From Ilumatobacteraceae bacterium (GTDB lineage: Bacteria > Actinomycetota > Acidimicrobiia > Acidimicrobiales > Ilumatobacteraceae): DNA of 59,632 bases. The translations under genes were made by a program, and so were the position numbers. A model generated the notes under the pieces. It was given only the letters and a program-made list of their open reading frames with translations, was not told the origin of the DNA and did no database searches. Below are positions 8,188 to 17,000 of this stretch, piece by piece; positions within the stretch are counted from its first letter, which is position 1, and each line of letters opens with the position of its first letter. The stretch spans positions 14,141 to 73,772 of the forward strand of contig JAHENF010000014.1 in the NCBI GenBank assembly GCA_024643255.1, read 5' to 3'.

Positions 8188-8699
8188 GTTCGTGCGTTGT
8201 CATCCAGGGCGACGATGTCGCTGACCTGCTCGTTGGCGTCCGTCGTTGCCGTTGCCGTTGCCGTCGTCGTCGCTCGTGGAGGTGGTGGAGGCGGTGGTGG
8301 TGGTGGCGGCGGAGGAGGTGGCGGAGATGACTGCGACGACACCGGAGGCGCCGACACATCGTTGCCCGACACCTGATCCGCGGCGACGGGAGGCGGCAGC
8401 ACCGGAGCGGGTGCCACGGCGGCGTCGGCGTCGTGGCGCAGGCGCTGCTCGGCGTCCGATTCCGCCATCAAGTTCGATGGATCAGCCGCATCGCGCACCA
8501 TCTGGGCGGTGTCGCGAATCTCGCGCATGGGTTCGTCGAAGGCAGCCTTGATCTCGGATTGGAATCCGTTGCCCATCTTCTTGAGCTCGTGGTAGGTCTG
8601 CATGAACCGTCGCACGGCGTCGGGCAGGCGCTCGGGGCCGAGCACGACGAGCGCGATGAGCAAGATGACGATGATCTCGCTGCCCTGCAGATTGAACAC
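8184..8699 (-). CDS. tatB: Twin-arginine translocase subunit TatB with polyproline tail
   Basis: 171 residues. The N-terminus is one transmembrane helix (SEIIVILLIALVVLGPERLP) followed by the Gly-Pro hinge and an amphipathic helix (DAVRRFMQTYHELKKMGNG). The G-P-E-R-L-P hinge favours TatB over TatA. After residue 70 it becomes Ala/Pro-rich, with 16 consecutive prolines and then a Thr/Ala repeat. Such a run would stall ribosomes without EF-P. GTG start, with TAGACT 6 nt upstream and no Shine-Dalgarno sequence, so a leaderless transcript is likely. It is the first gene of the operon. Confidence 0.9.
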   Translation of the reverse strand: MFNLQGSEIIVILLIALVVLGPERLPDAVRRFMQTYHELKKMGNGFQSEIKAAFDEPMREIRDTAQMVRDAADPSNLMAESDAEQRLRHDADAAVAPAPVLPPPVAADQVSGNDVSAPPVSSQSSPPPPPPPPPPPPPPPPRATTTATATATTDANEQVSDIVALDDNART

Positions 8700-8705
8700 G
8701 GGCGC

Positions 8706-8711
8706 AGTCTA
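8706..8711 (-). promoter_or_regulatory. Putative leaderless -10 box (TAGACT) of tatB-tatC-helY
   Basis: TAGACT on the minus strand ends 6 nt before the tatB GTG start. It fits the TANNNT leaderless pattern and would drive the whole tat-helY operon. Confidence 0.5.
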
Positions 8712-8734
8712 CGGGGCTGCCATCATGGTCAGGA

Positions 8735-9466
8735 GTGCAACAGCGACTCCCCTCCCTCATCGATCCTCCGATCACGTTCGCCCACCGTGGGGCGCGGGCG
8801 CATGCACCGGAGAACACGCTCGAGGCCTTCGCGCTCGGCCTGAAGCTCGGTGCGACCGGTTTGGAGAGCGACGTCTGGATGACCGCCGACGGCGTCGCGG
8901 TGCTCGATCACGACGGGGTGGTGAAGCGGGGGATCCGCAAGCGCCCGATCAACGAGTTCCGCCACGACGAGCTCCCGGCACACATCCCGACGCTCGAGGA
9001 ACTGCTGCGCACATGCGGCAGCGACTACTCGATGTCGCTCGATCTCAAGGACCCCGACAGCGCTGCGCAGATCGTCGAGACGGTGCGCCGTATCGATGCC
9101 GACATGCTCGATCGCGTATGGCTCTGCGAGCCCAGCCTCAACCGGGTGCTGGAACTCCGAGTGCTGTTCGATCGCACGCCGATACGACTGCTGCAGACGA
9201 CGCGACTCGAACGCATCAAGGGGACCCCCGAGCGCCGAGCCGAATATCTGGCACGACACGGCATCGACGGGATCAACCTGCATCGGACCGACTGGACCGG
9301 CGGGCTCGTCGCGCTCTTCCACCGCTTCGGTCTGGTGGCGTTCGGCTGGGACCTGCAGCACGAGCACGATCTTCGCCCCGCACTGCGAATGGGGCTGGAT
9401 GCGGTCTACAGCGATCACGTCGACGTGATGATCGACGCGTTCGTGGCCGAGATCGGAGCTCCCTGA
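8735..9466 (+). CDS. Glycerophosphodiester phosphodiesterase family protein
   Basis: 243 residues from GTG. The GDPD signature is present: FAHRGARAHAPENTLEAF at residues 15-32 (catalytic His and Glu), then the metal-ligand segment LESDVWMTADG and VLDHDG. A second conserved stretch is MSLDLKDP. GDPDs hydrolyse glycerophosphodiesters from phospholipid turnover to glycerol-3-phosphate and an alcohol. No signal peptide is visible, so it is probably cytosolic. It is divergent from tatB with only 35 nt between the starts and lies 1 nt before the next gene. Confidence 0.88.
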   Translation: MQQRLPSLIDPPITFAHRGARAHAPENTLEAFALGLKLGATGLESDVWMTADGVAVLDHDGVVKRGIRKRPINEFRHDELPAHIPTLEELLRTCGSDYSMSLDLKDPDSAAQIVETVRRIDADMLDRVWLCEPSLNRVLELRVLFDRTPIRLLQTTRLERIKGTPERRAEYLARHGIDGINLHRTDWTGGLVALFHRFGLVAFGWDLQHEHDLRPALRMGLDAVYSDHVDVMIDAFVAEIGAP

Positions 9467-9467
9467 G

Positions 9468-10049
9468 ATGGCCGGAAATCCCGAGGTCGACGCATACATC
9501 GCACGGTCGCAGAAATGGCCCACCGAGATCACCGCCCTGCGACCGGTCCTGCTCGGCAGCGCGCTCAGCGAGGAGATCAAATGGGGCAAGCCCTGCTACA
9601 GCCACGAGGGCAGGAACATCGTCATCGTCCAGGAGATGAAGGACTTCCTCGCGCTCATGTTCTTCAAGGGCGCGCTGCTGGACGATGCCGACGGGGTGCT
9701 CGAATCGCAGGGCCCCAACTCACGATCCGCTCGCCGGATGTGCTTCACCTCGGTCGCCGACGTCGACCGGCTCTCCGGCACGATCAGGGCCTATGTCGGC
9801 GAGGCGATCGAGGTCGAAGATGCCGGCCTCGAAATGGGCCCGGCGCCTGACCTCGTGCTGGTCGAGGAACTGCAGCGTCGCCTCGACGACGACCCGGCGC
9901 TCGAGGCGGCCTTCGATGCTCTGACCCCCGGCCGCCGACGGGAGTACAACCTCTACTTCTCGGATGCCAAGCAGGCGGCGACACGCCAGGCGCGAGTCGC
10001 CAAGTACGCCCAGAAGATCCTCGACGGCAAGGGCTTCCGCGACCGCTGA
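9468..10049 (+). CDS. YdeI/OmpD-associated-like protein (DUF1801 plus YdeI domain)
   Basis: 193 residues. The N-terminal half has the DUF1801 pattern: EITALRPVLLGSALSEEIKW then GKPCYSHEGRNIVIV. The C-terminal half has the YdeI pattern FDALTPGRRREYNLYFSDAK, then TRQARVAKYAQKILDGKG, known in bacteriocin-protection YdeI/OmdA proteins. The molecular role of the family is not established. It starts 1 nt after the GDPD stop and is almost certainly cotranscribed with it. Confidence 0.8.
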   Translation: MAGNPEVDAYIARSQKWPTEITALRPVLLGSALSEEIKWGKPCYSHEGRNIVIVQEMKDFLALMFFKGALLDDADGVLESQGPNSRSARRMCFTSVADVDRLSGTIRAYVGEAIEVEDAGLEMGPAPDLVLVEELQRRLDDDPALEAAFDALTPGRRREYNLYFSDAKQAATRQARVAKYAQKILDGKGFRDR

Positions 10050-10067
10050 TCGTCGGTACGGCGTTCC

Positions 10068-10784
10068 TCAGGATTCGAGATGCCAGAGACCGCGGTAATA
10101 GCGGATTCGCTCGTGATCCGGCTCCACCCCGTACGCATCGAAGAACTCCCGCTGGTGGCCGTCACCGAAGTTCCAGTCCAGGCTGAGCGACGCAACCGCG
10201 AGGTCGGCCCAGCGGTCGCCGACGCCGAGGTCGCCGAAGTCGACGTTGCCGGTCCACTCCCCCGACTCGTCGATCAGCGTGTTCGGCGCACAGGCATCTC
10301 CGTGCACGAGCACGGGACCGTCGATCGGCGGTCGGGGTCCGAGCGCTGATGGCGCCCGTCCGGCCCAGGCCTCCGCCTCCCAAGCCGTCGGGAAGTCCTC
10401 GATCGAGATGGCATGGATGGCACGCAATCCGGTGGCGATGGCCGCGATCGCGTCACTTCGCCGGGCTCGCCACATGTCTCCAACGGCGTGGCCACCGGGC
10501 ACAGCCGCGGTCACCAGCCACTGCGCCTCCTCATCAGCGCCCCAGGCCCTGACGCGTGGCGCTGGATGTCGATCGGCGATCCAGTCGAGGCGAACACGTT
10601 CGCGCTCGAGATCGATGCCGGTACGTCGCGGGTTCCACTTGACGAATTCGTCGTCTACTCGGAAAGTGAGCCCGCCGAGATCGTTGCGCCACACCAACTC
10701 GGCGGTGCGGCCGTTGGCCAGTTCGGCGACCACGACGGGGAGCGGCTCGTCGTCGAGCGCGCTGGCGTCACCCGTCAGAGCCAC
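10068..10784 (-). CDS. APH(3')-type phosphotransferase family protein
   Basis: 238 residues. The kinase-like fold is shown by the catalytic loop VLVHGDACAPNTLIDE (residues 161-176) followed by the metal-binding segment GNVDFGDLGVGDRWADLAVA. This arrangement (HGDxxxxN then D-F/I-G) is that of aminoglycoside 3'-phosphotransferases and choline/fructosamine kinase relatives. Whether the substrate is an aminoglycoside cannot be told; many chromosomal members are not resistance genes. It overlaps the end of lepB by 10 nt. Confidence 0.8.
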   Translation of the reverse strand: MALTGDASALDDEPLPVVVAELANGRTAELVWRNDLGGLTFRVDDEFVKWNPRRTGIDLERERVRLDWIADRHPAPRVRAWGADEEAQWLVTAAVPGGHAVGDMWRARRSDAIAAIATGLRAIHAISIEDFPTAWEAEAWAGRAPSALGPRPPIDGPVLVHGDACAPNTLIDESGEWTGNVDFGDLGVGDRWADLAVASLSLDWNFGDGHQREFFDAYGVEPDHERIRYYRGLWHLES

Positions 10785-11380
10785 TGCCAGTGGCGTTGGG
10801 GCCAGAACACGACGAACGCCCGACCGACGAGGTTGTGTTCGTCGATGGTCCCGATCACACGCGAGTCCTGCGAGCCACCGCGATTGTCGCCCATGACGAA
10901 CACGTGGTTCGGCGGCACCGGGCCTTCGAGGCTGTAGTCGCCGCCGCAGTTGGTGGGCGTCACCACATTGGGGTCGAGATACGGCTCGTTCAGAAGTCGG
11001 CCGTCGATCAGCACGTTGCAGTTGCGGATCTCGACGGTCTCGCCCGGCAGGGCGATCACTCGCTTGATCAGGTCGCGCTCCGACGCCCCCGTGATCTGGT
11101 GGAGCACGACGACGTCACCTCGGTTGGGGTCGTGCAGACGGTACGACAGCTTGTTCACGAACACTCTGTCGCCGGTCTCCAACGTCGAGTACATCGAGGA
11201 CCCCTCGACCACGAAATGGGCGAGTACGAACGTCCGCACGACGAACGCGACGAGCAGGGCCACGACGATCACGACGACCCAGTCGAAGAACGCCCGAGCA
11301 GTCGACGGCAGCTTTGCTGGAGCGACGACCTGGTCGTCGGGCTCCTCGGCTGGGCGTGGGATGGTGGTCTCCGTGGTCAC
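10775..11380 (-). CDS. lepB: Signal peptidase I
   Basis: 201 residues from GTG. One N-terminal transmembrane helix (FFDWVVVIVVALLVAFVVRT) precedes the catalytic Ser motif VEGSSMYSTL, the catalytic Lys motif LIKRVIALPGE, and the conserved MGDNRGGSQDSR box. This is the type I signal peptidase that cleaves Sec and Tat signal peptides on the outer face of the membrane. The gene precedes an APH-like gene on the same strand. Confidence 0.95.
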   Translation of the reverse strand: MTTETTIPRPAEEPDDQVVAPAKLPSTARAFFDWVVVIVVALLVAFVVRTFVLAHFVVEGSSMYSTLETGDRVFVNKLSYRLHDPNRGDVVVLHQITGASERDLIKRVIALPGETVEIRNCNVLIDGRLLNEPYLDPNVVTPTNCGGDYSLEGPVPPNHVFVMGDNRGGSQDSRVIGTIDEHNLVGRAFVVFWPQRHWQWL

Positions 11381-11452
11381 GAAAGACCAACGGTAACCGC
11401 CGCTCGGGCAGGCGCATCGCCACCCCGCACAATCTCTGTGAGGGGCGCGCCG

Positions 11453-12811
11453 TCAGAGCGACTCGATCAGACGCTCCACGCGTTCGTCTCTGCTCTTGAA
11501 CGGGTCCTTGCAGAGCACGGTGCGCTGTGCCTGGTCGTTGAGCTTCAGGTGCACCCAGTCGACGGTGTAATCGCGCTTGCGCTCCTTCGCCCGCTTGACG
11601 AAATCGCCTCGCAGCCGGGCGCGGGTCGTCTGGGGCGGGACGTCGACGGCTTGTGCGATGTCCTCATCGGTGCAGATGCGTTCGATGAGTCCGCGGTCCT
11701 GCAGCTTGTAGAACGGGCTCCGGGCGCGCGACACATCGTGGTATTGCAAGTCGAGGAGTTGGACGCGTGGGTGACCGAAAGGCAGGTCGTGGCGAGCCCG
11801 GAATGCTTCGAGCAGCTTGTACTTGATGACCCAGTCGACCTCCCGGTCGAGCAGCAGCGGGTCCTTCTCGATCGTGGTGATGCAGTGCTCCCACATGTCG
11901 AGCGCCTTCTGCTCGAGCGGCGGAAACCCTTGCGAGTCCGCATATCTCAGTGCTCGGTCGAGGTACTCACGCTGGATGTCGAGGGCCGAGACCTCACGTC
12001 CGTTGGCGAGACGAACGGTTCGACGACAGGTGATGTCGTGGCTGATCTCACGGATCGCTCGAATCGGGTTCTCCAGCGTCATGTCGCGCAACACCACGTT
12101 CGGATCCTCCAGCATGCGCAGCATGCACGCCGCCGCGCCGACCTTGAGGAACCCGGTGTACTCGCTCATGTTCGAATCGCCCACGATCACGTGGAGCCGG
12201 CGGTACTTCTCGGCATCGGCGTGGGGCTCGTCACGGGTGTTGATGATCGGACGGCTGCGGGTGGTCGCCGACGACACGCCCTCCCAGATGTGTTCGGCCC
12301 GTTGGGCGATCGAGTAGGTGGCCCCACGGGCGGTCTGGAGCACCTTGCCGGCACCGGTGTAGATCTGCCGGGACACGAGGAAGGGGATCAAGACCTCGGC
12401 GTAGTGCCCGAGGTCGTCGTCACGATTGGTGAGGTAGTTCTCGTGGCATCCGTAGGAGTTCCCGGCGGAGTCGGTGTTGTTCTTGAACAGGTAGATCGTC
12501 CCACGGATCGACTCCTCGGCCAGGCGTTGCTCGGCCGATTCGACCAGCTGCTCCAGGATCCGTTCCCCGGCCTTGTCGTGGACGATGAGCTCGTAGAGCG
12601 AATCGCATTCGGGGGTGGCGTATTCGGGATGAGAACCGACATCGAGGTACAGCCGCGCCCCGTTCTGCAGGAAGACGTTCGAACTGCGTCCCCACGACAC
12701 CACCCGGCGGAACAGATATCGGGCAACCTCGTCGGGGCTGAGTCGCCGCTGACCTCGCAGCGTGCACGTCACGCCGTACTCGTTCTCGAGTCCGTAGATG
12801 CGCCGCTCCAT
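11453..12811 (-). CDS. pafA: Pup ligase PafA (proteasome accessory factor A)
   Basis: 452 residues from the ATG at 12811. It begins [20 protein letters not shown], matching PafA of mycobacteria, and contains [20 protein letters not shown], the ATP-site Glu/Arg elements of the glutamine-synthetase-like fold, and [17 protein letters not shown]. PafA activates the C-terminal glutamate of Pup with ATP and forms an isopeptide bond to substrate lysines. TAGGTT lies 7 nt before this ATG, supporting it over an in-frame TTG/GTG just upstream. It is separated from prcBA by the pxp operon. Confidence 0.96.
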   Translation of the reverse strand: MERRIYGLENEYGVTCTLRGQRRLSPDEVARYLFRRVVSWGRSSNVFLQNGARLYLDVGSHPEYATPECDSLYELIVHDKAGERILEQLVESAEQRLAEESIRGTIYLFKNNTDSAGNSYGCHENYLTNRDDDLGHYAEVLIPFLVSRQIYTGAGKVLQTARGATYSIAQRAEHIWEGVSSATTRSRPIINTRDEPHADAEKYRRLHVIVGDSNMSEYTGFLKVGAAACMLRMLEDPNVVLRDMTLENPIRAIREISHDITCRRTVRLANGREVSALDIQREYLDRALRYADSQGFPPLEQKALDMWEHCITTIEKDPLLLDREVDWVIKYKLLEAFRARHDLPFGHPRVQLLDLQYHDVSRARSPFYKLQDRGLIERICTDEDIAQAVDVPPQTTRARLRGDFVKRAKERKRDYTVDWVHLKLNDQAQRTVLCKDPFKSRDERVERLIESL

Positions 12812-12818
12812 CACCGGC

Positions 12819-12824
12819 AACCTA
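12819..12824 (-). promoter_or_regulatory. Putative leaderless -10 box (TAGGTT) of pafA
   Basis: TAGGTT ends 7 nt before the pafA ATG. The same hexamer stands 6 nt before the dop ATG, suggesting the two Pup enzymes have similar promoters. Confidence 0.5.
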
Positions 12825-12849
12825 ACCAGCTCGCCAGGCCCGCGTCTGC

Positions 12850-13653
12850 TCAGGCTGCGATGAACCGGAGGTTCGTTCCAGGTGGCGACTGGGCCACCGC
12901 GCCGAGGTCAGCCGGTTCGACGACGGCGACGACCGGATAGCCGCCGGTGGTCGGATGGTTGGCGAGCATGATGATCGGCTCGCCTGACGGGGTGATCTGC
13001 ACCGCGCCCTCGACGAGGCCTTCGCTTGCGAGCCGGCGCTGCATTGCCCACGCGAACTCGCCCACCTCGAGTCGTACGCCGACGCGGCTCACCGCACCGG
13101 ACACGGTCCACGACCGACCGAGGAGCGAATCCAGACCGTCGACGAGCCACTCCGCCCGGGGCCCGGTCCAGAGCCGAATCACCTCGGGTGGCCGGCGCAG
13201 CGGCACATGATCCACGGGGAGCGCGCTTGCCGGGTCGGGGCCGACCGGGAGTTCGGTACCGACCGTGAGCCGTGGCGGACCGATACCCGCCAGCGTGTCC
13301 TGACTTCGCGATCCCATCACCGGGTCGACGTCGATGCCACCGCGCACCGCCAGATAACTCCACATTCGCTCCCGACGCCCCTCGATGGTGAGGCGTTGGC
13401 CCGCGCCGAGTGTGTGCCGGAAGCCGTCGGCGGCGACGATCACCGGCCGGAGCGCCTCGACGATCAGTCCGCCGTTCGTCTCGATCGATGCCGCGTCCGC
13501 ATCGTTGCCGACGAGTCGATTCATCAGGTCATGGGCCTCGCGATCGACGGCCCCGGCGCGCGGGACACCGAGATCGGCACGTCCGACCCGGCCGAGGTCC
13601 TGCAGTGTTGTCGATCGCCCGAGTTCGACGACACGCAGCGCCGGGTGTGTCAC
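12850..13653 (-). CDS. pxpC: 5-oxoprolinase subunit C (biotin-dependent carboxyltransferase/KipA family)
   Basis: 267 residues from the GTG at 13653, whose GTGA overlaps the pxpB stop. The N-terminus [20 protein letters not shown] and the downstream [20 protein letters not shown], then [19 protein letters not shown], are hallmarks of the KipA/PxpC family. With PxpA and PxpB it forms the ATP-dependent prokaryotic 5-oxoprolinase, which opens 5-oxoproline (pyroglutamate) to glutamate. Longer in-frame starts are antisense-like in composition and were rejected. Confidence 0.92.
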   Translation of the reverse strand: MTHPALRVVELGRSTTLQDLGRVGRADLGVPRAGAVDREAHDLMNRLVGNDADAASIETNGGLIVEALRPVIVAADGFRHTLGAGQRLTIEGRRERMWSYLAVRGGIDVDPVMGSRSQDTLAGIGPPRLTVGTELPVGPDPASALPVDHVPLRRPPEVIRLWTGPRAEWLVDGLDSLLGRSWTVSGAVSRVGVRLEVGEFAWAMQRRLASEGLVEGAVQITPSGEPIIMLANHPTTGGYPVVAVVEPADLGAVAQSPPGTNLRFIAA

Positions 13654-14252
13654 GGTCCGATCCGTCTGAAGCGGACAGGGCGGCCGGGCCACAGTGCGGC
13701 CGGCGGATCGGCCTCTGTGTCCCACAGCTCTGTGACGGTGGTGCCGATCAGGTGCCAACCGCCTGGTGACGCCGTGGGATACACCGCGCTGTACCCCGCG
13801 GCGATGGCGACGGCACCGGCCGGCACGATCGTGCGCGGGCTGCTGCGACGCGGGAGGTGCAGCAGCGGGTCGAGGCCGCGTAGGTATCCGAATCCGGGAC
13901 TGAATCCGCAGAACGCCACCTGGTACAAGCAGGTCTCGTGGCGTTCGATGATCTCGTCGACGCCCAGGCCGGTCGCCACTGCGACTGCGTCGAGGTCGTC
14001 GCCGTCGTACACGACGTCGATCTCGAGCACGTCGGGGCTGTCGACGGATCGGGGCGCCGGTCCGATCGTGTCCAGCCGTTCGCCGATCGACGCCCATTCG
14101 GTGCGCCGACAGTGCACGAGCACGGTCGACTCGGCAGGGACGACCTCCTCGACACCCACGATCGACGCTGCGGCGATGCCGAGCGCCAGCGCAGCAGGTT
14201 CGTCGACCTCGTCGAGGAGCCAGGCGGTCGGCCCGAACGCGCGGCGCAGCAT
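13650..14252 (-). CDS. pxpB: 5-oxoprolinase subunit B (KipI family)
   Basis: 200 residues. The family motif CGFSPGFGYLRGLDPLLHLP and the following PAGAVAIAAGYSAVYPTASP, then GGWHLIGTT, are diagnostic of PxpB/KipI. It partners PxpC and PxpA in cleaving 5-oxoproline. It lies 7 nt after the amidohydrolase gene and overlaps pxpC by 4 nt. Confidence 0.93.
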   Translation of the reverse strand: MLRRAFGPTAWLLDEVDEPAALALGIAAASIVGVEEVVPAESTVLVHCRRTEWASIGERLDTIGPAPRSVDSPDVLEIDVVYDGDDLDAVAVATGLGVDEIIERHETCLYQVAFCGFSPGFGYLRGLDPLLHLPRRSSPRTIVPAGAVAIAAGYSAVYPTASPGGWHLIGTTVTELWDTEADPPAALWPGRPVRFRRIGP

Positions 14253-14259
14253 CGCAGCC

Positions 14260-15441
14260 TCAGTGCACGCGTGATTCGGGGAAGATCCGCAGGAAGTTGT
14301 CGGCGTAGAACATGTCGCGCACCGCGTCGGAGCGGCTTCCGAGAGAACTCTCGAACCGCCCGATCGGGTCTCTGCCCCCCTCGACGTGCGGATAGTCGCT
14401 GGAGAACAGGTACAGCTCGGGTGCCGACTGGTCGATCAGCCCGCCGACATCTTCGAACACGTAGGGAGTGAAGGCCATCTGCTCGCGCAGCGATTCCGAC
14501 GGTGTGCGTTGTAGCTCGGCGAGATACTGATCGACCTTGCTCCACGACCGCACGACCCAGTCGAGACGAGTGAGCATCGAGGGCACCCAGCCGGCGCCCA
14601 GCTCGACGCATGCGCCGCGCAGCGCGGGGAACCGTTCGAACACACCGTCCATCACCATCACCGAGAGGAACGTCTCGGGACCCTGGTGGAGCACCGCCAT
14701 GTCCTTGCTGCGAATGTTCTCGCCCCCGCCCATCCAGTCGCGGGCGGCCGGCCTGCCGGTGTTGGCCCATCGCGGGTCGAGCTGCAGCGGCGATCCGCCG
14801 ACATGCAGCAGGAACGGTGTGCCCGACTCTGCGAGGCGACTCCAGAACGGCGCCAGGTCGACGTGTCCCGGGGACCGATCCCCTGCCGGATGGTGGGGAA
14901 CCCAGATCGCCTCGAGGCCGGAGGCGAGCGCGAAGTCCAGCTCTGTCAGCGCCTCATGCGGATCGGCGAGCGGGACGATCCCGACTCCCATCAGACGATC
15001 GTCGTCGGCGCAGAATTCGCTCATGGCACGGTTGTGGGCGCGCGTCGCGCCGTATCGCACCTCGTTGCGGAGTTTGCTGCTCGGCGAGAACGGCGTGGCG
15101 ACGCTGTGGGTCGCGAAGACGAGTTGTTTGCGGAACCCGAGCATGTCGAGGGCCACCGATCGATCGCCAGGTTCGAAGGCACCGAGCGCCTGGATCTCCT
15201 TCGAGGCGGCGATCAGCTGGTCACCGAGTGCGATCTGTGCCTCGACGTGCTCCGGCGTGTGGTGGCCCCCGTTGGCGACGATGACGTCGACCTCGGCGTC
15301 GGTGACGAGCGACGCGGCATAGCTGACCTGTGGGATCTGGTCTCGAATGCCCGGGTCGGCGTAGTCCCGAAGGAAGTCGGGCAACTCCATGATGTGGCTG
15401 TCGGCGTCGTAGAACGGCCGGTGCGCTGGCGCGTAGGTCAT
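14260..15441 (-). CDS. Amidohydrolase-2 family (PF04909-like) metal-dependent hydrolase
   Basis: 393 residues from the ATG at 15441. It begins with FYDADSHIMELPDF, the usual start of this TIM-barrel family, and has FLLHVGGSP and YLFSSDYPHVEGGRDPIGRF, where His and Asp residues are expected to bind the active-site metal. Members hydrolyse or decarboxylate cyclic or aromatic substrates. It is inserted between pxpA and pxpB, so it may supply or process a lactam or 5-oxoproline derivative; this is inference. An alternative GTG at 15459 would overlap the pxpA stop as GTGA. Confidence 0.82.
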   Translation of the reverse strand: MTYAPAHRPFYDADSHIMELPDFLRDYADPGIRDQIPQVSYAASLVTDAEVDVIVANGGHHTPEHVEAQIALGDQLIAASKEIQALGAFEPGDRSVALDMLGFRKQLVFATHSVATPFSPSSKLRNEVRYGATRAHNRAMSEFCADDDRLMGVGIVPLADPHEALTELDFALASGLEAIWVPHHPAGDRSPGHVDLAPFWSRLAESGTPFLLHVGGSPLQLDPRWANTGRPAARDWMGGGENIRSKDMAVLHQGPETFLSVMVMDGVFERFPALRGACVELGAGWVPSMLTRLDWVVRSWSKVDQYLAELQRTPSESLREQMAFTPYVFEDVGGLIDQSAPELYLFSSDYPHVEGGRDPIGRFESSLGSRSDAVRDMFYADNFLRIFPESRVH

Positions 15442-15455
15442 GTCCCCTTCGATCG

Positions 15456-16235
15456 TCACGCCCGGTGGCGCGACTCGTCGCTGAAACGGTAGACGCCCAC
15501 ACCAGCGGCGTCGAGCGCCGAGCGGATCGCCCGGGCGAGGGCAACCGCGCCGGGTGTGTCGCTGTGGACGCAGATCGATCGGGCCCGAACCTGCACGACG
15601 CTGCCGTCGATCGCCACGACTTCGTTGTGCACGGCGATGCGAACCGCGCGCGCCGCCACCTCGTCGGCGTCCACCAGGACGCTGCCCGCTTCTCGACGTG
15701 ACACCAGCCCGCCGTCGGGGTGGTAGGCGCGGTCGGCGAACGCCTCCGGCACCGCATCGAGCCCGGCGCGGTCGGCGGCGATGAGCAACTCGGAGCCGGG
15801 GAGCCCCAGGATCGCCAGTGACGAGTCGTACTCGGCTGCAGCGTCCACGAGGGCGCGGGCGAGCGCGGGATCGTTCGCGGTGGCGTGATACAGCGCTCCG
15901 TGTGGCTTGACGTACTCGATTTCGGCGCCGCCGACCTGGGCGAACGCGTCGAGCGCTCCGAGTTGATAGAGCACCGCGTCGCGGAGCTCGCTCGGGGTCA
16001 TGTCCAGATGGCGGCGACCGAACCCCATCAGGTCGGGGTACGAGACCTGCGCACCGATCGCGACCTCGCATTCCACCGCTCGGACGCAGGCCGCCCGCAG
16101 GACGCTGGGATCGCCCGCGTGGAAACCGCACGCCACATTGGCGCTGGTGACGACCTCCAACATCGCATTGTCGTCGCCCAGCTGCCACACGCCATAGGAC
16201 TCGCCCAGGTCACTGTTGACGTCGATCGCAACCAT
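15456..16235 (-). CDS. pxpA: 5-oxoprolinase subunit A (LamB/YcsF family)
   Basis: 259 residues from the ATG at 16235. The family start MVAIDVNSDLGESYGVWQLG, the ANVACGFHAGDPSVLR motif and YVKPHGALYHATANDPALA are diagnostic of LamB/YcsF proteins. It is the subunit acting on the phosphorylated lactam in 5-oxoprolinase. It leads an operon pxpA-amidohydrolase-pxpB-pxpC. A TACGAT box 6 nt upstream supports this start and a leaderless transcript. Confidence 0.94.
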   Translation of the reverse strand: MVAIDVNSDLGESYGVWQLGDDNAMLEVVTSANVACGFHAGDPSVLRAACVRAVECEVAIGAQVSYPDLMGFGRRHLDMTPSELRDAVLYQLGALDAFAQVGGAEIEYVKPHGALYHATANDPALARALVDAAAEYDSSLAILGLPGSELLIAADRAGLDAVPEAFADRAYHPDGGLVSRREAGSVLVDADEVAARAVRIAVHNEVVAIDGSVVQVRARSICVHSDTPGAVALARAIRSALDAAGVGVYRFSDESRHRA

Positions 16236-16241
16236 CGCTCG

Positions 16242-16247
16242 ATCGTA
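16242..16247 (-). promoter_or_regulatory. Putative leaderless -10 box (TACGAT) of the pxp operon
   Basis: TACGAT on the minus strand ends 6 nt before the pxpA ATG, in the gap between prcA and pxpA, so the pxp operon has its own promoter. Confidence 0.5.
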
Positions 16248-16265
16248 CGTCACCCACACCCATCA

Positions 16266-16317
16266 CGTTTGCGGTGCACATCTGTTGGGACGCCGCAACC
16301 GAACCGCGCCGCAAACG
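16266..16317. repeat. Inverted repeat between prcA and pxpA
   Basis: CGTTTGCGG at 16266-16274 and CCGCAAACG at 16309-16317 are perfect 9-bp inverted arms, with 34 nt between them. The element begins 18 nt beyond the prcA stop. It may be a transcript hairpin ending prcBA or a two-half operator for the pxp promoter; no U-tract follows. Confidence 0.4.
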
Positions 16318-16334
16318 ATGAAGAGCGTGTGGGG

Positions 16335-17000
16335 TCAGGTCAGATCGGACGTTGCGAGGCGGTGGAAGCAGCGCCGACCGTTGGAGCGTGACAGATCAGC
16401 GACTTCGAGATCGTCGAGCGGGATCTCACGGTCGGCACCTCCGAGTGCCTTCATGCCCACCGCAATCGCCGCCAGGCGATCGAGTCCGTCGGTCCAGGTC
16501 TCCTCGAGCCGCGCGATGATCGCCTCGGCATCGCCGCCGATCGCGGCATAGTCACGCTCGTCCATCACCGTGCCGTCGTACAGGATGTGGAACATCTGAT
16601 CACCGGCAGGAACGAGCCCCACTTCCGCCACGAGGATCTCGACCTCCATCGGCTTCATCTCGTGGGTGAAGATCGTGCCGAGCATCTGCGCATAGCTGTT
16701 CGCGAGACTGCGGGCGTCGACATCGTCGCGGGAGTACTGGTAGCCCTTCAGATCAGCGGCTCGGACCCCAGCGACGCGCAGCTGATCGAATTCGTTGTAC
16801 TTGCCGACGCCGGCGAAGGCGATCCGATCGTAGATCTCGCTGACCTTGCGCAGCGTCTCCGAGGCGTTCTCGGCGACGATCACGATCCCGTCGTTGTAGC
16901 GCACCGCCACCAGCGCCCGGCCCCGCGCGATGCCCTTGCGCGCGAAGTCGGCACGGTCCTTCATCATCTGTTCGGGGGCGACGTAGAACGGCATGCTCAT
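16335..17000 (-). CDS. prcA: 20S proteasome alpha subunit
   Basis: 221 residues from the ATG at 17000, overlapping the prcB stop as ATGA. The N-terminus MSMPFYVAPEQMMKDRADFA and RKGIARGRALVAVRYNDGIV match bacterial PrcA, whose N-terminal residues gate the entrance pore. The remainder follows the Ntn fold without a catalytic Thr, as expected for alpha subunits. The C-terminus is short compared with mycobacterial PrcA. It assembles into heptameric outer rings around PrcB. Confidence 0.95.
   Translation of the reverse strand: MSMPFYVAPEQMMKDRADFARKGIARGRALVAVRYNDGIVIVAENASETLRKVSEIYDRIAFAGVGKYNEFDQLRVAGVRAADLKGYQYSRDDVDARSLANSYAQMLGTIFTHEMKPMEVEILVAEVGLVPAGDQMFHILYDGTVMDERDYAAIGGDAEAIIARLEETWTDGLDRLAAIAVGMKALGGADREIPLDDLEVADLSRSNGRRCFHRLATSDLT

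Noticed and set aside
10068-10784. Aminoglycoside resistance gene
   Set aside because: The APH fold is clear, but the family covers many small-molecule kinases and there is no sign of mobile DNA; resistance cannot be inferred.
10790-12940. 716-codon plus-strand open frame
   Set aside because: It is antisense to lepB and pafA, both with full family motifs, and has no domain pattern of its own.
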